64,000 nt of DNA from Marispirochaeta aestuarii (GTDB lineage: Bacteria; Spirochaetota; Spirochaetia; JC444; Marispirochaetaceae): contig NZ_MWQY01000013.1 of the NCBI RefSeq assembly GCF_002087085.1, positions 1 through 64,000 of the forward strand, written 5' to 3'. A program made the position numbers and the translations under genes. Each line of letters begins with the position of its first letter. The first letter of the stretch is position 1. Below the pieces are notes generated by a model. That model saw only the letters and a list, made by a program, of their open reading frames with translations. It was not told the DNA's origin and did not search any database. Below, one piece after another: positions 15,002 to 23,663 of this stretch.

Positions 15002-16513
15002 ATGAAGCTGTTTGTTCGTGCGGGATTATTTGTTCTCCTCTATCTGGCTGTCTGTATCATGCTGGCAGCGGGAAAACCCGCCGAAGGTCCCCTGAAGATC
15101 TGGCCCGACTGGTATACCCTGGTTGCCAGAAACGGCAGGGATGTACAGGAACGGCTTTCTCCGGAGCTGGATATACTCTCTCCCCGCACCCTTGAGGTGG
15201 ACATCAACGGTTTTTCTTCAATGCTGCAGATTCCCCTGGATCAGGTGGAAACCAGTCTTTCGCCCCTGGATCCGCGGATCGATCCCTTTATCCGGACCCT
15301 GCCTTTTCTTTTCCGGGCCGACTGGCAGGGAGAAGAGGCGGACGTGCTGTATATTCCCCGGAGTCTTCCTCCCCGTGATGTGGAAGTCCTGCTTCGGGAA
15401 AAGGGTATCGGCTCCGAAGATGCCCTCCTTGTGGATACGAGTCGTCCCTCTAATCTGCCCCTGGTGCTTACCTTTCTGTTGGTCGCTCTGCCTGTACTTA
15501 TCCTGCAGCCTTCCCGGCGTCTGCTGTCCGCTCTTATGCTGCTCCCCTGGGGTATCGGCATACTTTTTTCCGGCAGGGACGCCGCTTTTCTGGCCCTCCT
15601 GGCCCTCTTTGTCATTCCCCGGCTGCTTTCCCTGGTTCTGCCTTTTCTGCTTCGCCGGTATCACGACAGGGAGACGGCTCTGGAACCGGCTTTTCGCTTC
15701 GAAGCAGCCCTGCTGGCCCTCGGGCTCTTTACCGGTATGGCCATGTACGGGGCCTTTGTCTCCTTTGCCGATTTTCTGCGTTTTCCCTTTTCCGCGGCCC
15801 TTGCAGCCCTTGCCCTGCTGCGCTTCAGGCTGCTGATCGAGGAACACCGGCAGAAGCAGCTTCTGCATTCCCTCTTTGTACCGGTCTCTCTGGGGAGCCC
15901 GCGGGAGAAGGGCGGAAAGATGACCCTCCAGGCAGCGGCTGCGGCCTGCGGGATGTTGATAGTACTTCTGCTGCCAGCGGGGCTGGAAGAGACGGATCTC
16001 AAGCTGCCCGTCCCGGTGGAACTTGCCCTTCCTGCGAAGGACCTTGACCGGAGTCTTGCCGCCCTGGAGGAGCTTGGGCGGAAACAGGACGCCCCGTCGC
16101 TGCCCCTCTACCTGACCCACCGGTATTTCCAGGAGAATTACCTTTACCATCCGGATTTTTCCCTTCCAAAATTGAACGGCGAGCTTGCCATCGAGAACTA
16201 TCGGGAGGCCGAGGGCCGGATTCTCTCGGAAAGAAATACTGTATGGCGGTTTACATATACTTGGTATACAGATATAATCAGTGACGATACCGACCGAATA
16301 AAAGATTTTTTCATTCACGAAGGCATACCGAAAGGTATTCTGCGCACTACGATTACCTTCGGCCGAACTCCTGTCTATGGCGTCTATACGGGCTTCGGAC
16401 TCCTGTTCTCCTTTGCAGCCATACGTCTGTTCCAGGGCGCAAGGGGAAGAAGGCGATTAATCGGCTGCAGCACTAGAAGATTCGAATCAAGGAGAATGAG
16501 CCAAACTGCATGA
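15002..16513 (+). CDS. Unknown polytopic membrane protein upstream of rnf
   Basis: I do not recognise the family. The 503-residue protein has an N-terminal hydrophobic signal/anchor (residues 5-25), an extracytoplasmic region of about 120 residues, a block of roughly seven hydrophobic segments (about 150-335, including LPLVLTFLLVALPVLIL and AAFLALLALFVIPRLL) and a soluble C-terminal region, then a last membrane segment near 465-485. The ATG at 15002 was chosen because aagggg lies 11 bases before it; an in-frame GTG is at 14990. Its stop overlaps the rnfC start (ATGA at 16510-16513), so it is co-transcribed with rnf. Codon use near its end is more AT-rich. A role linked to Rnf is only suggested by position. 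Confidence 0.7.
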   Translation: MKLFVRAGLFVLLYLAVCIMLAAGKPAEGPLKIWPDWYTLVARNGRDVQERLSPELDILSPRTLEVDINGFSSMLQIPLDQVETSLSPLDPRIDPFIRTLPFLFRADWQGEEADVLYIPRSLPPRDVEVLLREKGIGSEDALLVDTSRPSNLPLVLTFLLVALPVLILQPSRRLLSALMLLPWGIGILFSGRDAAFLALLALFVIPRLLSLVLPFLLRRYHDRETALEPAFRFEAALLALGLFTGMAMYGAFVSFADFLRFPFSAALAALALLRFRLLIEEHRQKQLLHSLFVPVSLGSPREKGGKMTLQAAAAACGMLIVLLLPAGLEETDLKLPVPVELALPAKDLDRSLAALEELGRKQDAPSLPLYLTHRYFQENYLYHPDFSLPKLNGELAIENYREAEGRILSERNTVWRFTYTWYTDIISDDTDRIKDFFIHEGIPKGILRTTITFGRTPVYGVYTGFGLLFSFAAIRLFQGARGRRRLIGCSTRRFESRRMSQTA

Positions 16514-17871
16514 AAACAATAAACGAAAATAAGACCGTTTTTACCTTCACCAGGGGGGGGATCCATCCTCCGGATAACAAGCATTACAGCGAGGGCATCG
16601 CCATCACGGACGCGCCGGTCCCCGAACTCTTCATCGTACCCCTCTCTCAGCACCTGGGAAGCCCCGCGGAGCCGGTGGTTGAAGCGGGTGATACCGTGGC
16701 CTACGGCGATCTTCTGGCAAAATCCAGCGGGTTTATCTCCGCGAATATACACAGCCCCTGTGCGGGGGAGGTGAAGGAGTTTACCGAGATATTTCTGCCC
16801 CATGGCGGAAGATCCAAAGCTGTGGTAATCGCCTCCGACGGTTCCGCTCCTCCGGATTTTCCCGAGACCGATGACTGGAAGTCCATGGGCAAGGAGGACA
16901 TCCTCAAGGCCATAGCAGACTACGGTATCGTCGGAATGGGCGGAGCGACCTTTCCTGCCCATGTAAAGTTTTCCCTTCCCAAAGGGTACAGTGCCGAATA
17001 CCTGGTAATAAACGGAACAGAGTGCGAACCCTATCTGACCTCCGACCACCGTCTGATGCTGGAGAAAACCGAGGAGCTTTTCAAGGGGATGAGGATCCTC
17101 CATTCCGTGCTGGAACCGAAGGAGGTCCGCATCGGCATAGAGAAGAACAAACCCGACGCCATCGCACGCATGCAGGAGTTCGCCGCTAAAGCCGATTTTC
17201 CGGTCCGGGTCTTCCCCCTGAAGGTAAAATACCCCCAGGGAGATGAAAAGCAGCTTTTGAAGGCGGTAATCAACAGGGAGGTCCCGTCAGGAGCACTCCC
17301 CATTGAAGTCGGTGCCGTGGTTGCCAACATCGGAACGGTAAACGCCGTATACGAAGCAGTTGCCTGTAAAAAGGCCCTCTACGAACGGATTGTCACCGTA
17401 TCCGGCGGCGGTATTAAAAAGCCGGTGAACCTGAAGGCGAGGGTAGGTACTCCCGTGAGCATGCTGATCGAGGAGGCAGGCGGAACCGTTGATGAAACCG
17501 TCAAGCTCGTAGCCGGCGGCCCCATGATGGGTTTTGCCTTCTTTGATCCCGAAACCCCGGTAACCAAGGGTACATCGGGCATCCTGGCCCTTACGGAAAA
17601 GGAGCTGCGCCGCAGCAGGGAGACCGCCTGTATTTCCTGCGGCCGCTGTGTAGCCGCCTGTCCCATGGGACTGAATCCCAGTCGGCTCTTCAAGTTTCTG
17701 GACCATCAGGAATATGAAGAGGCCATGGCCATCGGTCTTCTGGACTGCAAGGAGTGCGGCTGCTGCGGTTTTTCCTGTCCCGCCCATATACCCCTCGTTC
17801 AGGGCATGAAGGGCGGTAAGTACGAACTGCGGCGACGCAAAGCGCGCAAGGATGCGGCGGCCAGGGCATGA
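16510..17871 (+). CDS. rnfC: Rnf complex subunit C (electron input, Fe-S/FMN/NADH site)
   Basis: RnfC is the peripheral subunit of the ferredoxin:NAD+ oxidoreductase that binds NADH and FMN and pairs the redox reaction with Na+ or H+ pumping. The 453-residue protein has an N-terminal GGIHPP motif, the GMGGATFPAHVKF glycine-rich nucleotide site (about 142-154), NGTECEPYL, and two [4Fe-4S] binding clusters, CISCGRCVAACP starting at Cys374 and CKECGCCGFSCP starting at Cys413. An eight-G run (16553-16560) encodes the early RGG of the N-terminus. It overlaps the upstream unknown gene by 4 bases and precedes rnfD by 44 bases in the order C-D-G-E-A-B. Confidence 0.96.
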   Translation: MKTINENKTVFTFTRGGIHPPDNKHYSEGIAITDAPVPELFIVPLSQHLGSPAEPVVEAGDTVAYGDLLAKSSGFISANIHSPCAGEVKEFTEIFLPHGGRSKAVVIASDGSAPPDFPETDDWKSMGKEDILKAIADYGIVGMGGATFPAHVKFSLPKGYSAEYLVINGTECEPYLTSDHRLMLEKTEELFKGMRILHSVLEPKEVRIGIEKNKPDAIARMQEFAAKADFPVRVFPLKVKYPQGDEKQLLKAVINREVPSGALPIEVGAVVANIGTVNAVYEAVACKKALYERIVTVSGGGIKKPVNLKARVGTPVSMLIEEAGGTVDETVKLVAGGPMMGFAFFDPETPVTKGTSGILALTEKELRRSRETACISCGRCVAACPMGLNPSRLFKFLDHQEYEEAMAIGLLDCKECGCCGFSCPAHIPLVQGMKGGKYELRRRKARKDAAARA

Positions 17872-17915
17872 GGCCCCTGGTTGATGCATGAACTCCATAT
17901 AGATATGAGGTTAGG

Positions 17916-19001
17916 ATGAACACCGATTCCCTTATAATCACGACATCGCCCCACATCCATCACCGGGACACCACCGCATCGATCATGTGGCGTGTCTCCG
18001 CCGCCCTTGCACCGGCGGCACTGTGGGGAGTATACCAGTTCGGGCTTTCGAGCCTGACGGTACTGCTGGTTTCCATTGCAAGTTGTCTGCTCTTTGAATA
18101 CTTTGCCGGACGCGCGACCGGTCGTTTTACCCTGAACGACGGCAGCGCCTTCCTTACCGGGCTTCTGGTGGGAATGAACATGCCCGGCACCATTCCCCTC
18201 TTTATTCCGGTTATCGCATCGGCCTTTGCCATCCTGGTGGTCAAGTGGACCTTCGGCGGGCTCGGCCGCAACTGGATGAATCCGGCCCTGGCGGGGCGGG
18301 TTTTCGTCTTTTTCTCCTGGACCGGAGATATGACCACCTGGCCGGTCCCCAGGGCCCTGCGTCTTGACGCCGTGACCATGTCGACCCCCTTGAGCAGCAT
18401 AAAAACGGGCCTCCTGGAGCTGACGGAGCCTGTATCCGGCCCCATGGCCCTGCTGCGGGATCTCGGGTTTCCGGTGAGCGATCTGGATATGAACCTGACA
18501 GCCTCTTTCCGGGGTATCTTCCCCGGCCTGGAGAACGGCTATTTTGATCTCTTTCTCGGGAACATTCCCGGCTGCATAGGCGAGGCCTCGGCCCTGCTGC
18601 TCCTTGCAGGCGGCATTTACCTGATGCTGGTCAAGATCGTCAACTGGGAGATTGTCGCCTCCTACGCGGCGAGTTTTGTCGTCCTCATCTTTCTCTTTGC
18701 GGGAATCCCTTTTGGCTCCGGTCTTTTTGCCGGAGACGTGCTGTTCCATATCCTTTCCGGGGGCTTCATGCTGGGACTCCTTTTTATGGCCACCGATATG
18801 GTCTCTTCGCCCCTTACGAAGAAGGGCATGCTGATCTACGGAGCAGGTATCGGTTTCCTGACCTTCCTCATCCGCATTTTCGGTTCCTTCCCGGAAGGGG
18901 TTTCCCTGGCGATTATCCTTATGAACATCTTTGTTCCCATGATCAACCGCTATACCCAGCCGAAGCTTTTCGGTGAAGTCCGCGAGGAGGCCGCCAAATG
19001 A
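17916..19001 (+). CDS. rnfD: Rnf complex subunit D (membrane, covalent FMN)
   Basis: A 361-residue polytopic membrane protein of the NqrB/RnfD family. It carries a covalently attached FMN on a threonine; here the motif is TMSTPL, with Thr157 as the likely site. At least eight hydrophobic segments are visible, including LTGLLVGMNMPGTIPLFIPV and an NPALAGRVFVFF segment. It moves electrons from RnfC through the membrane together with RnfG. The stop overlaps the rnfG start by 4 bases. The length is typical for RnfD. Confidence 0.95.
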   Translation: MNTDSLIITTSPHIHHRDTTASIMWRVSAALAPAALWGVYQFGLSSLTVLLVSIASCLLFEYFAGRATGRFTLNDGSAFLTGLLVGMNMPGTIPLFIPVIASAFAILVVKWTFGGLGRNWMNPALAGRVFVFFSWTGDMTTWPVPRALRLDAVTMSTPLSSIKTGLLELTEPVSGPMALLRDLGFPVSDLDMNLTASFRGIFPGLENGYFDLFLGNIPGCIGEASALLLLAGGIYLMLVKIVNWEIVASYAASFVVLIFLFAGIPFGSGLFAGDVLFHILSGGFMLGLLFMATDMVSSPLTKKGMLIYGAGIGFLTFLIRIFGSFPEGVSLAIILMNIFVPMINRYTQPKLFGEVREEAAK

Positions 19002-19558
19002 AGACTATTACAGTAATCGGCGGTAAGCTCGCCCTGATCTGCGCTGTGGCCGCCTTCAGTCTCGGACTTGTCAATGCCGTAACTGCACCGCGCATAGAGG
19101 AATTGAGGCGCGCACGCCTTCAGGCAGCCCTGGCTGCTGTCGTTCCCGAAGGCTCCGCCGGAGAGTACGAAGAGGTTGCCGAAAGCGGCGTTGTCCGGGG
19201 GTACTATCCGGTAACCAGCGCCTCGGGTGAAAAGGTCGGTTATGTCCTGCGCCTGGTCGGCTCAGGCTACGGCGGCGACCTTAACATGATCGCCAGCTAC
19301 CTCAAGGACGGTACGGTGCACTCCGCTGTTCTTATGGACAACCAGGAGACCCCCGGGCTGGGAAAAGAGGCGGAGAAGCCTGAATACATGCGCATGTTCA
19401 AAGGAACCGGCGGAGAAAAAGAGGTTCCCTACCGTAAGAGCCAGCTTCCGCAGGACCAGGCGGATGCCATCTCCGGCGCAACCATAACATTCAGCGGCAT
19501 TGGCAAGGCCCTTAATACGGGCAGCGAGTTCGCCGCTGAAATGGGAGGAACAGAATGA
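18998..19558 (+). CDS. rnfG: Rnf complex subunit G (covalent FMN)
   Basis: A 186-residue protein with one N-terminal membrane helix (about residues 7-27) and a periplasmic FMN domain. The FMN attachment motif SGAT is at 159-162 (DAISGATITFSGIG), with Thr162 as the flavin ligand. It shuttles electrons to the quinone-independent membrane path in Rnf. The gene overlaps rnfD and rnfE by 4 bases on each side, as expected for a stoichiometric complex. Confidence 0.95.
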   Translation: MKTITVIGGKLALICAVAAFSLGLVNAVTAPRIEELRRARLQAALAAVVPEGSAGEYEEVAESGVVRGYYPVTSASGEKVGYVLRLVGSGYGGDLNMIASYLKDGTVHSAVLMDNQETPGLGKEAEKPEYMRMFKGTGGEKEVPYRKSQLPQDQADAISGATITFSGIGKALNTGSEFAAEMGGTE

Positions 19559-20223
19559 TACGCGAGTTTACCAAGGGACTCTTCAAGGAGAATCCCATAT
19601 TTGTAGTCCTTCTCGGACTCTGCCCCGCCCTTGGGGTCTCCACAAAAGTCATAAACGCCCTGGGTATGGGAGCGGGCACCCTCTTTGTACTCGTCGGGTC
19701 AAACATCTTTGTCTCCCTTCTTAAAGGCTTTATCCCCGAGAAGGTCCGCATCCCGGCCTACATTGTAATAATCGCCTCCTTTGTTACCATCGTGGAGATG
19801 GTCATGCAGGCCTACGCTCCTGACCTGTACAACAGTCTCGGGGTTTTTGTTCCCCTTATAGTTGTCAACTGTATTATTCTCGGCCGTGCGGAGGCCTTCG
19901 CCAGCAAGAACAGGCTGCTTCCTTCGGTCATGGATGCCCTGGGGATGGGACTGGGATTTACCCTTGGTCTTTCGGCGATCTCCCTGGTGCGCGAGTTCTT
20001 CGGTAACGGTACCATTACCATTTTCCCGATTGCACCTTTGGGATTCGACGGTATCATCAGGATTCCCCTGATTTACCAGTCCCCCGCCAGAATTATGACC
20101 CTGGCCGCCGGGGCCCTCCTGGTAATCGGCTATCTGAAGGCTCTTCTCAACTACTACGAAGAAAAGAAGAAAGATGCGCCGAAAAGCGAAAAAGCTGTAA
20201 AGGAGGCCGCTTTAGCGGAATAG
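19555..20223 (+). CDS. rnfE: Rnf complex subunit E (membrane)
   Basis: A 222-residue member of the NqrD/RnfE family with six hydrophobic segments. Visible family features include NPIFVVLLGLCPALGVSTKV near the N-terminus and VNCIILGRAEAFASKN in the middle. With RnfA it forms the membrane core that holds a [2Fe-2S] cluster at the subunit interface; Cys residues at the corresponding helices (GLCPALG, VNCIILG) are present. The C-terminal tail is Lys-rich and cytoplasmic. It overlaps rnfG by 4 bases and is followed after 3 bases by rnfA. Confidence 0.95.
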   Translation: MIREFTKGLFKENPIFVVLLGLCPALGVSTKVINALGMGAGTLFVLVGSNIFVSLLKGFIPEKVRIPAYIVIIASFVTIVEMVMQAYAPDLYNSLGVFVPLIVVNCIILGRAEAFASKNRLLPSVMDALGMGLGFTLGLSAISLVREFFGNGTITIFPIAPLGFDGIIRIPLIYQSPARIMTLAAGALLVIGYLKALLNYYEEKKKDAPKSEKAVKEAALAE

Positions 20224-20226
20224 TCC

Positions 20227-20823
20227 ATGATCTACATCGGAATATTTATAACCTTTGTTTTTATCAATAATTTCATTCTGACCCAGTTCCTGGGTATCTG
20301 TCCCTTTATCGGGGTCTCGAAAAACGTCGAATCCGCTGTGGGAATGGGTTTCGCGGTCATCTTTGTCATGTCCATCGCCACCCTGGCAACCTGGATCATC
20401 TATCACTGGATTCTGGTTCCCCTGGATCTTACTTTCTTGAGGACCATCTCCTTTATCCTGGTGATTGCCTCCCTGGTTCAGCTGGTGGAGATGGTGATTC
20501 AGAAGGTCTCTCCCGCTCTGTATAAGGCCCTGGGTATCTATCTACCCCTGATAACCACCAACTGCGCCGTAATGGGTATGGCGGTTATCGCGGTACAGAA
20601 CAACTATAATGCCCTGGAAAGCTTTATCGCCGGTTTCTCCGCGGGGGTGGGCTTCCTGCTCGCCATCGTGCTGATGTCCACGATACGGGAAAAGCTGGAT
20701 AGCGAATGGATTCCCAAACCCTTTCAGGGAGTCTCCATCGCTTTTATTACCGGCGGGCTGATGGCAATGGCCTTCATGGCCTTCGATAAAACCCTCCTGA
20801 ACAACCTGTTCCCCGGACTATAG
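20227..20823 (+). CDS. rnfA: Rnf complex subunit A (membrane)
   Basis: A 198-residue NqrE/RnfA-family membrane protein, a distant homologue of RnfE inserted with opposite topology. Hydrophobic segments and the conserved NFILTQFLGICPFIGVSK and ITTNCAVMG segments are visible; the two Cys residues are the expected cluster ligands. It lies 3 bases after rnfE and 9 bases before rnfB. Confidence 0.95.
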   Translation: MIYIGIFITFVFINNFILTQFLGICPFIGVSKNVESAVGMGFAVIFVMSIATLATWIIYHWILVPLDLTFLRTISFILVIASLVQLVEMVIQKVSPALYKALGIYLPLITTNCAVMGMAVIAVQNNYNALESFIAGFSAGVGFLLAIVLMSTIREKLDSEWIPKPFQGVSIAFITGGLMAMAFMAFDKTLLNNLFPGL

Positions 20824-20832
20824 GAAGTAAGC

Positions 20833-21642
20833 ATGAGTATTATTTCTGCATTGTATGCATTAGCTGTTGTCGGAGTTCTCGGACTGCTGTTTGGGGCAGG
20901 TCTCGCTGTGGCTTCACGGGTTCTGTCGGTTGAAAAGGACCGGCGAATCGAAGAGGTTGAAGCTGTACTCCCGGGAATCAACTGCGGCGCCTGCGGTTTC
21001 GCCGGATGCGCAGCCTATGCTGAGGGCATGGTCAAACAGGATGCCGAAATCAGCCTCTGTTCTCCCGGTGGTCAGGAAGTCATGGTTGCTCTGGGAAAAA
21101 TTCTCGGCAAAGAGGTCGATCTTACAAAGGAAAAGATGGTAGCCCAGGTACACTGCAGGGGCAACCGTGAAAGATCAGTGTACAAGTATGACTATAAGGG
21201 CGTGGAAGACTGTGTCAGTGCCCATATACTCTACGGTGGCGACAAGGTATGCCCCTACGGCTGCCTGGGACTCGGCAGCTGCATAAAGATCTGTCCGGTA
21301 GACGCGATCTCCTATGACGAGGATAACTGCGTCTGGGTGGACAAGGACAAGTGCATCTCCTGCGGCAAATGTGTCGATATATGCCCCACCGGTGTTATCC
21401 GGATGATTCCCTATTCGGCAGACAGGATTGTCGCCTGTAATTCCACCGACAAGGGTGGAGTTACAAAGAAATACTGTACAGTCGGGTGTATCGGGTGTAA
21501 GCTATGCGAGAAGAAGTCTCCTGAAGGGGGATTTCAGGTGGAGAATTTCCTGGCTAAAATCGACTATGCCCACAAGGGTGAACGTGAGGAGGCCGCCAAG
21601 GCCTGTCCTCCGAAGTGTATAATAGCCGCGGATAAAAAATAA
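20833..21642 (+). CDS. rnfB: Rnf complex subunit B (ferredoxin-type Fe-S protein)
   Basis: RnfB takes electrons from ferredoxin or passes them to it. The 269-residue protein has an N-terminal membrane helix, a CGACGFAGC-type cluster motif near residue 52, a CPYGCLGLGSC segment, a typical ferredoxin motif CISCGKCVDICP near residue 176 and a further CIGCKLCEKK. It is the last gene of the rnf group; the next gene (GH57-like) begins 23 bases later, so read-through is possible. No clear terminator was seen between them. Confidence 0.95.
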   Translation: MSIISALYALAVVGVLGLLFGAGLAVASRVLSVEKDRRIEEVEAVLPGINCGACGFAGCAAYAEGMVKQDAEISLCSPGGQEVMVALGKILGKEVDLTKEKMVAQVHCRGNRERSVYKYDYKGVEDCVSAHILYGGDKVCPYGCLGLGSCIKICPVDAISYDEDNCVWVDKDKCISCGKCVDICPTGVIRMIPYSADRIVACNSTDKGGVTKKYCTVGCIGCKLCEKKSPEGGFQVENFLAKIDYAHKGEREEAAKACPPKCIIAADKK

Positions 21643-21665
21643 AAAAAGGAAAAACTATTTCTGTA

Positions 21666-23576
21666 ATGCCGATTCAAAAGTTGGTGCTTGGAATACGAAA
21701 CAGTCTTCCTGTCGGAACATCGGAGGAGGAGTTCGAAGAGAATTATCAGAAGGTCCTGAAACCCTTCATGACTCTCCTCTACAACCATCCGGGAGTGTAT
21801 CTCTGGAATTACTTCTCAGGGAACCTCCTGGAGTGGCTTGAAGAGCGGCACCCCGAGTTCATAATGCTTTTGAATGACATGTCCAAGCGAAAACAGATCG
21901 AGCTTTTGGGGGGGGTGCATTACGAGGCGTTCCTTCCCCTGATACCGAGTCCTGACCGCCTGGGGCAGATTGAATATCTTACAACCTTCATACGAAAGCG
22001 CTTTGGCCGTCGTCCCAGAGGAGGGGTCCTTCCCGGAGACGTATGGGAACCCTCCCTGGCGAGTACCCTCAAGAGCGCCGGTTTCGACTACATCCTGCTG
22101 CCTGACAGCTACTTCGCCAATGCCGGGTGCCGGGGAAAAGAGCTCTATATGCCCTGTTATACCGAGGATCTGGGAAAGAACCTGATTGTCTATCCCGTAT
22201 CCACCGGGCTTTCCGGACGTATCGGTACCATCGACCCGGGCACTTTTATCGATGAGCTCTCTCTTATCTATCGGAATACCGGCACCGAGGTTATCTGTCT
22301 CTATCTGAATCCTCTGGGGCTTCAGGACTGGTACGACGAGTTTTTCAGCCTCCTTGAAGAGCGCAGCAATGAGATGTCCACGTTCAGACCTGTCCGTTGT
22401 ACACGGAATCTGGAGAACCTCGGTAAACGGTACTTTTCCAGCGTCACCTTTCAGAGCATGATGCGCTGGATCGAACGCCGACCTGCAGGAAAGGACCAGG
22501 AAGATCTGGATGCCTCGGTCCTGCCCGCCGGATCCTACCGTCATTTTCTTACCCGTTACCCGGAAGGAAACGCTCTCTACAGCAAAATGATGTATACCAG
22601 CCTTCTGGTAAACCAGATCCGTGGCGACCGCTCACGGAAAAAGACCGCCCGGGAGGAACTCTGGAAGGCCCAGTGCCACTCCGCCTACTGGCACGGAAGG
22701 GATGGTGGAATCTATCGCCGTGCTTTCCGTCAGGCCGCCTATTACTCCCTCCTGGAATCAGAGAAGGTCACCAAGGAACGGGGAATCTTCAAGCCCTCGA
22801 TCTTTACCACTGATTTTGATATGGACGGCAACCAGGAGTACCTGTATCGCGGAACCAATATAAACGCCTATGTCCACCGCTTTGGCGGGGGACTCATCGA
22901 GCTTGATTATTTCCCCGCCTCCTGGAATTACTGCGCCACCATGGCCCGGCACGAAGAACTGTACCTCAACGATGAGCTGCCCACCGACAGCGTTCCCAGG
23001 TACTCCTTTCTTGATCACATAAGCGACAGAGCCCTGGTTCAGGAAGATCTGAAACATGGGGTGGTCCCGGATATCGCTGATCTGTCCAGGAAGGTGTACG
23101 AACAGGATGCTTTCCACCGCGAAACCCGGGAAGTCAAACTCAAGGTGGACGGCAGCATCAAGACAGAAGAGGGCGAGCTGCCTGTAGTTCTCCATAAACA
23201 GTACAGCTTCAAAAAGAATATCTTCATGGTTGGCTATCACCTGTCAACCGGTGCCCCCAACAGCAGGGAGTTCTATTTCAATACGGAATTGAATTTCGCG
23301 TTTACTTCTCCGGGGAACCTCCGGATCCAGCTGAATGAAAATTCTGCCGAGGGAATGACACTGCTGCTGGAAGACCGGGGCATCAACAGCCGAATAAGCC
23401 TGAGCTGTCAGACTCCCTTTACATGGCACAGCCTTCCCATGAATATTCCCTACCTTACGGAAGGTGGAATCGTGGAAGAGTATCAGCAGCACATGCTGGT
23501 CCTGGGCTGGAAGATTCTCCCGGATATGGAGATCCCCTGGACGGTCGAGGTCCAGGTAAAGCTGGACAAGATATAG
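21666..23576 (+). CDS. Diverged GH57 / 4-alpha-glucanotransferase-like protein
   Basis: The 636-residue protein matches family GH57 4-alpha-glucanotransferases along its length: SGNLLEWLEE (51-60), QIELLGGVHYEAFLPLIP with nucleophile Glu87, GDVWEPSLASTLKSAGFDY (about 124-142), LLPDSYF with Asp147 as candidate acid/base, and KAQCHSAYWHGRDGGIY. It then has the beta-rich DUF1925/1926-type C-terminal domain. Two substrate-binding motifs are changed: the N-terminal HNHQP is IRNSLPVG, and the region where FHDDGEKFG is expected reads CLYLNPLGLQDW. It may therefore act on a different glucan or be non-catalytic. It lies 23 bases after rnfB. The cytoplasmic location is inferred from lack of a signal peptide. 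Confidence 0.8.
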   Translation: MPIQKLVLGIRNSLPVGTSEEEFEENYQKVLKPFMTLLYNHPGVYLWNYFSGNLLEWLEERHPEFIMLLNDMSKRKQIELLGGVHYEAFLPLIPSPDRLGQIEYLTTFIRKRFGRRPRGGVLPGDVWEPSLASTLKSAGFDYILLPDSYFANAGCRGKELYMPCYTEDLGKNLIVYPVSTGLSGRIGTIDPGTFIDELSLIYRNTGTEVICLYLNPLGLQDWYDEFFSLLEERSNEMSTFRPVRCTRNLENLGKRYFSSVTFQSMMRWIERRPAGKDQEDLDASVLPAGSYRHFLTRYPEGNALYSKMMYTSLLVNQIRGDRSRKKTAREELWKAQCHSAYWHGRDGGIYRRAFRQAAYYSLLESEKVTKERGIFKPSIFTTDFDMDGNQEYLYRGTNINAYVHRFGGGLIELDYFPASWNYCATMARHEELYLNDELPTDSVPRYSFLDHISDRALVQEDLKHGVVPDIADLSRKVYEQDAFHRETREVKLKVDGSIKTEEGELPVVLHKQYSFKKNIFMVGYHLSTGAPNSREFYFNTELNFAFTSPGNLRIQLNENSAEGMTLLLEDRGINSRISLSCQTPFTWHSLPMNIPYLTEGGIVEEYQQHMLVLGWKILPDMEIPWTVEVQVKLDKI

Positions 23577-23613
23577 GGTTTTTTTAAAAGCTGCTGTTTC
23601 CTGTTTGACCATG

Positions 23614-23637
23614 GGACACCGGGTTTTAGAGGTGTCC
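23614..23637. repeat. Hairpin between convergent genes
   Basis: GGACACC (23614-23620) and GGTGTCC (23631-23637) form a perfect 7-bp stem with a ten-base loop. No T tract follows on either strand. The segment GTTTTAGAGGTGTCC recurs, with one base more, at 54232-54247 after ilvD, so this may be a dispersed repeat that also ends transcription. Confidence 0.55.
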
Positions 23638-23663
23638 AGGGCTGGCTACGACAGGAACGTTTC

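Noticed and set aside
15218-16318. Reverse ORF of 366 codons in the unknown membrane gene
   Set aside because: It is antisense to a gene with a good ribosome site and clear membrane segments, and it would start inside the end of that gene.
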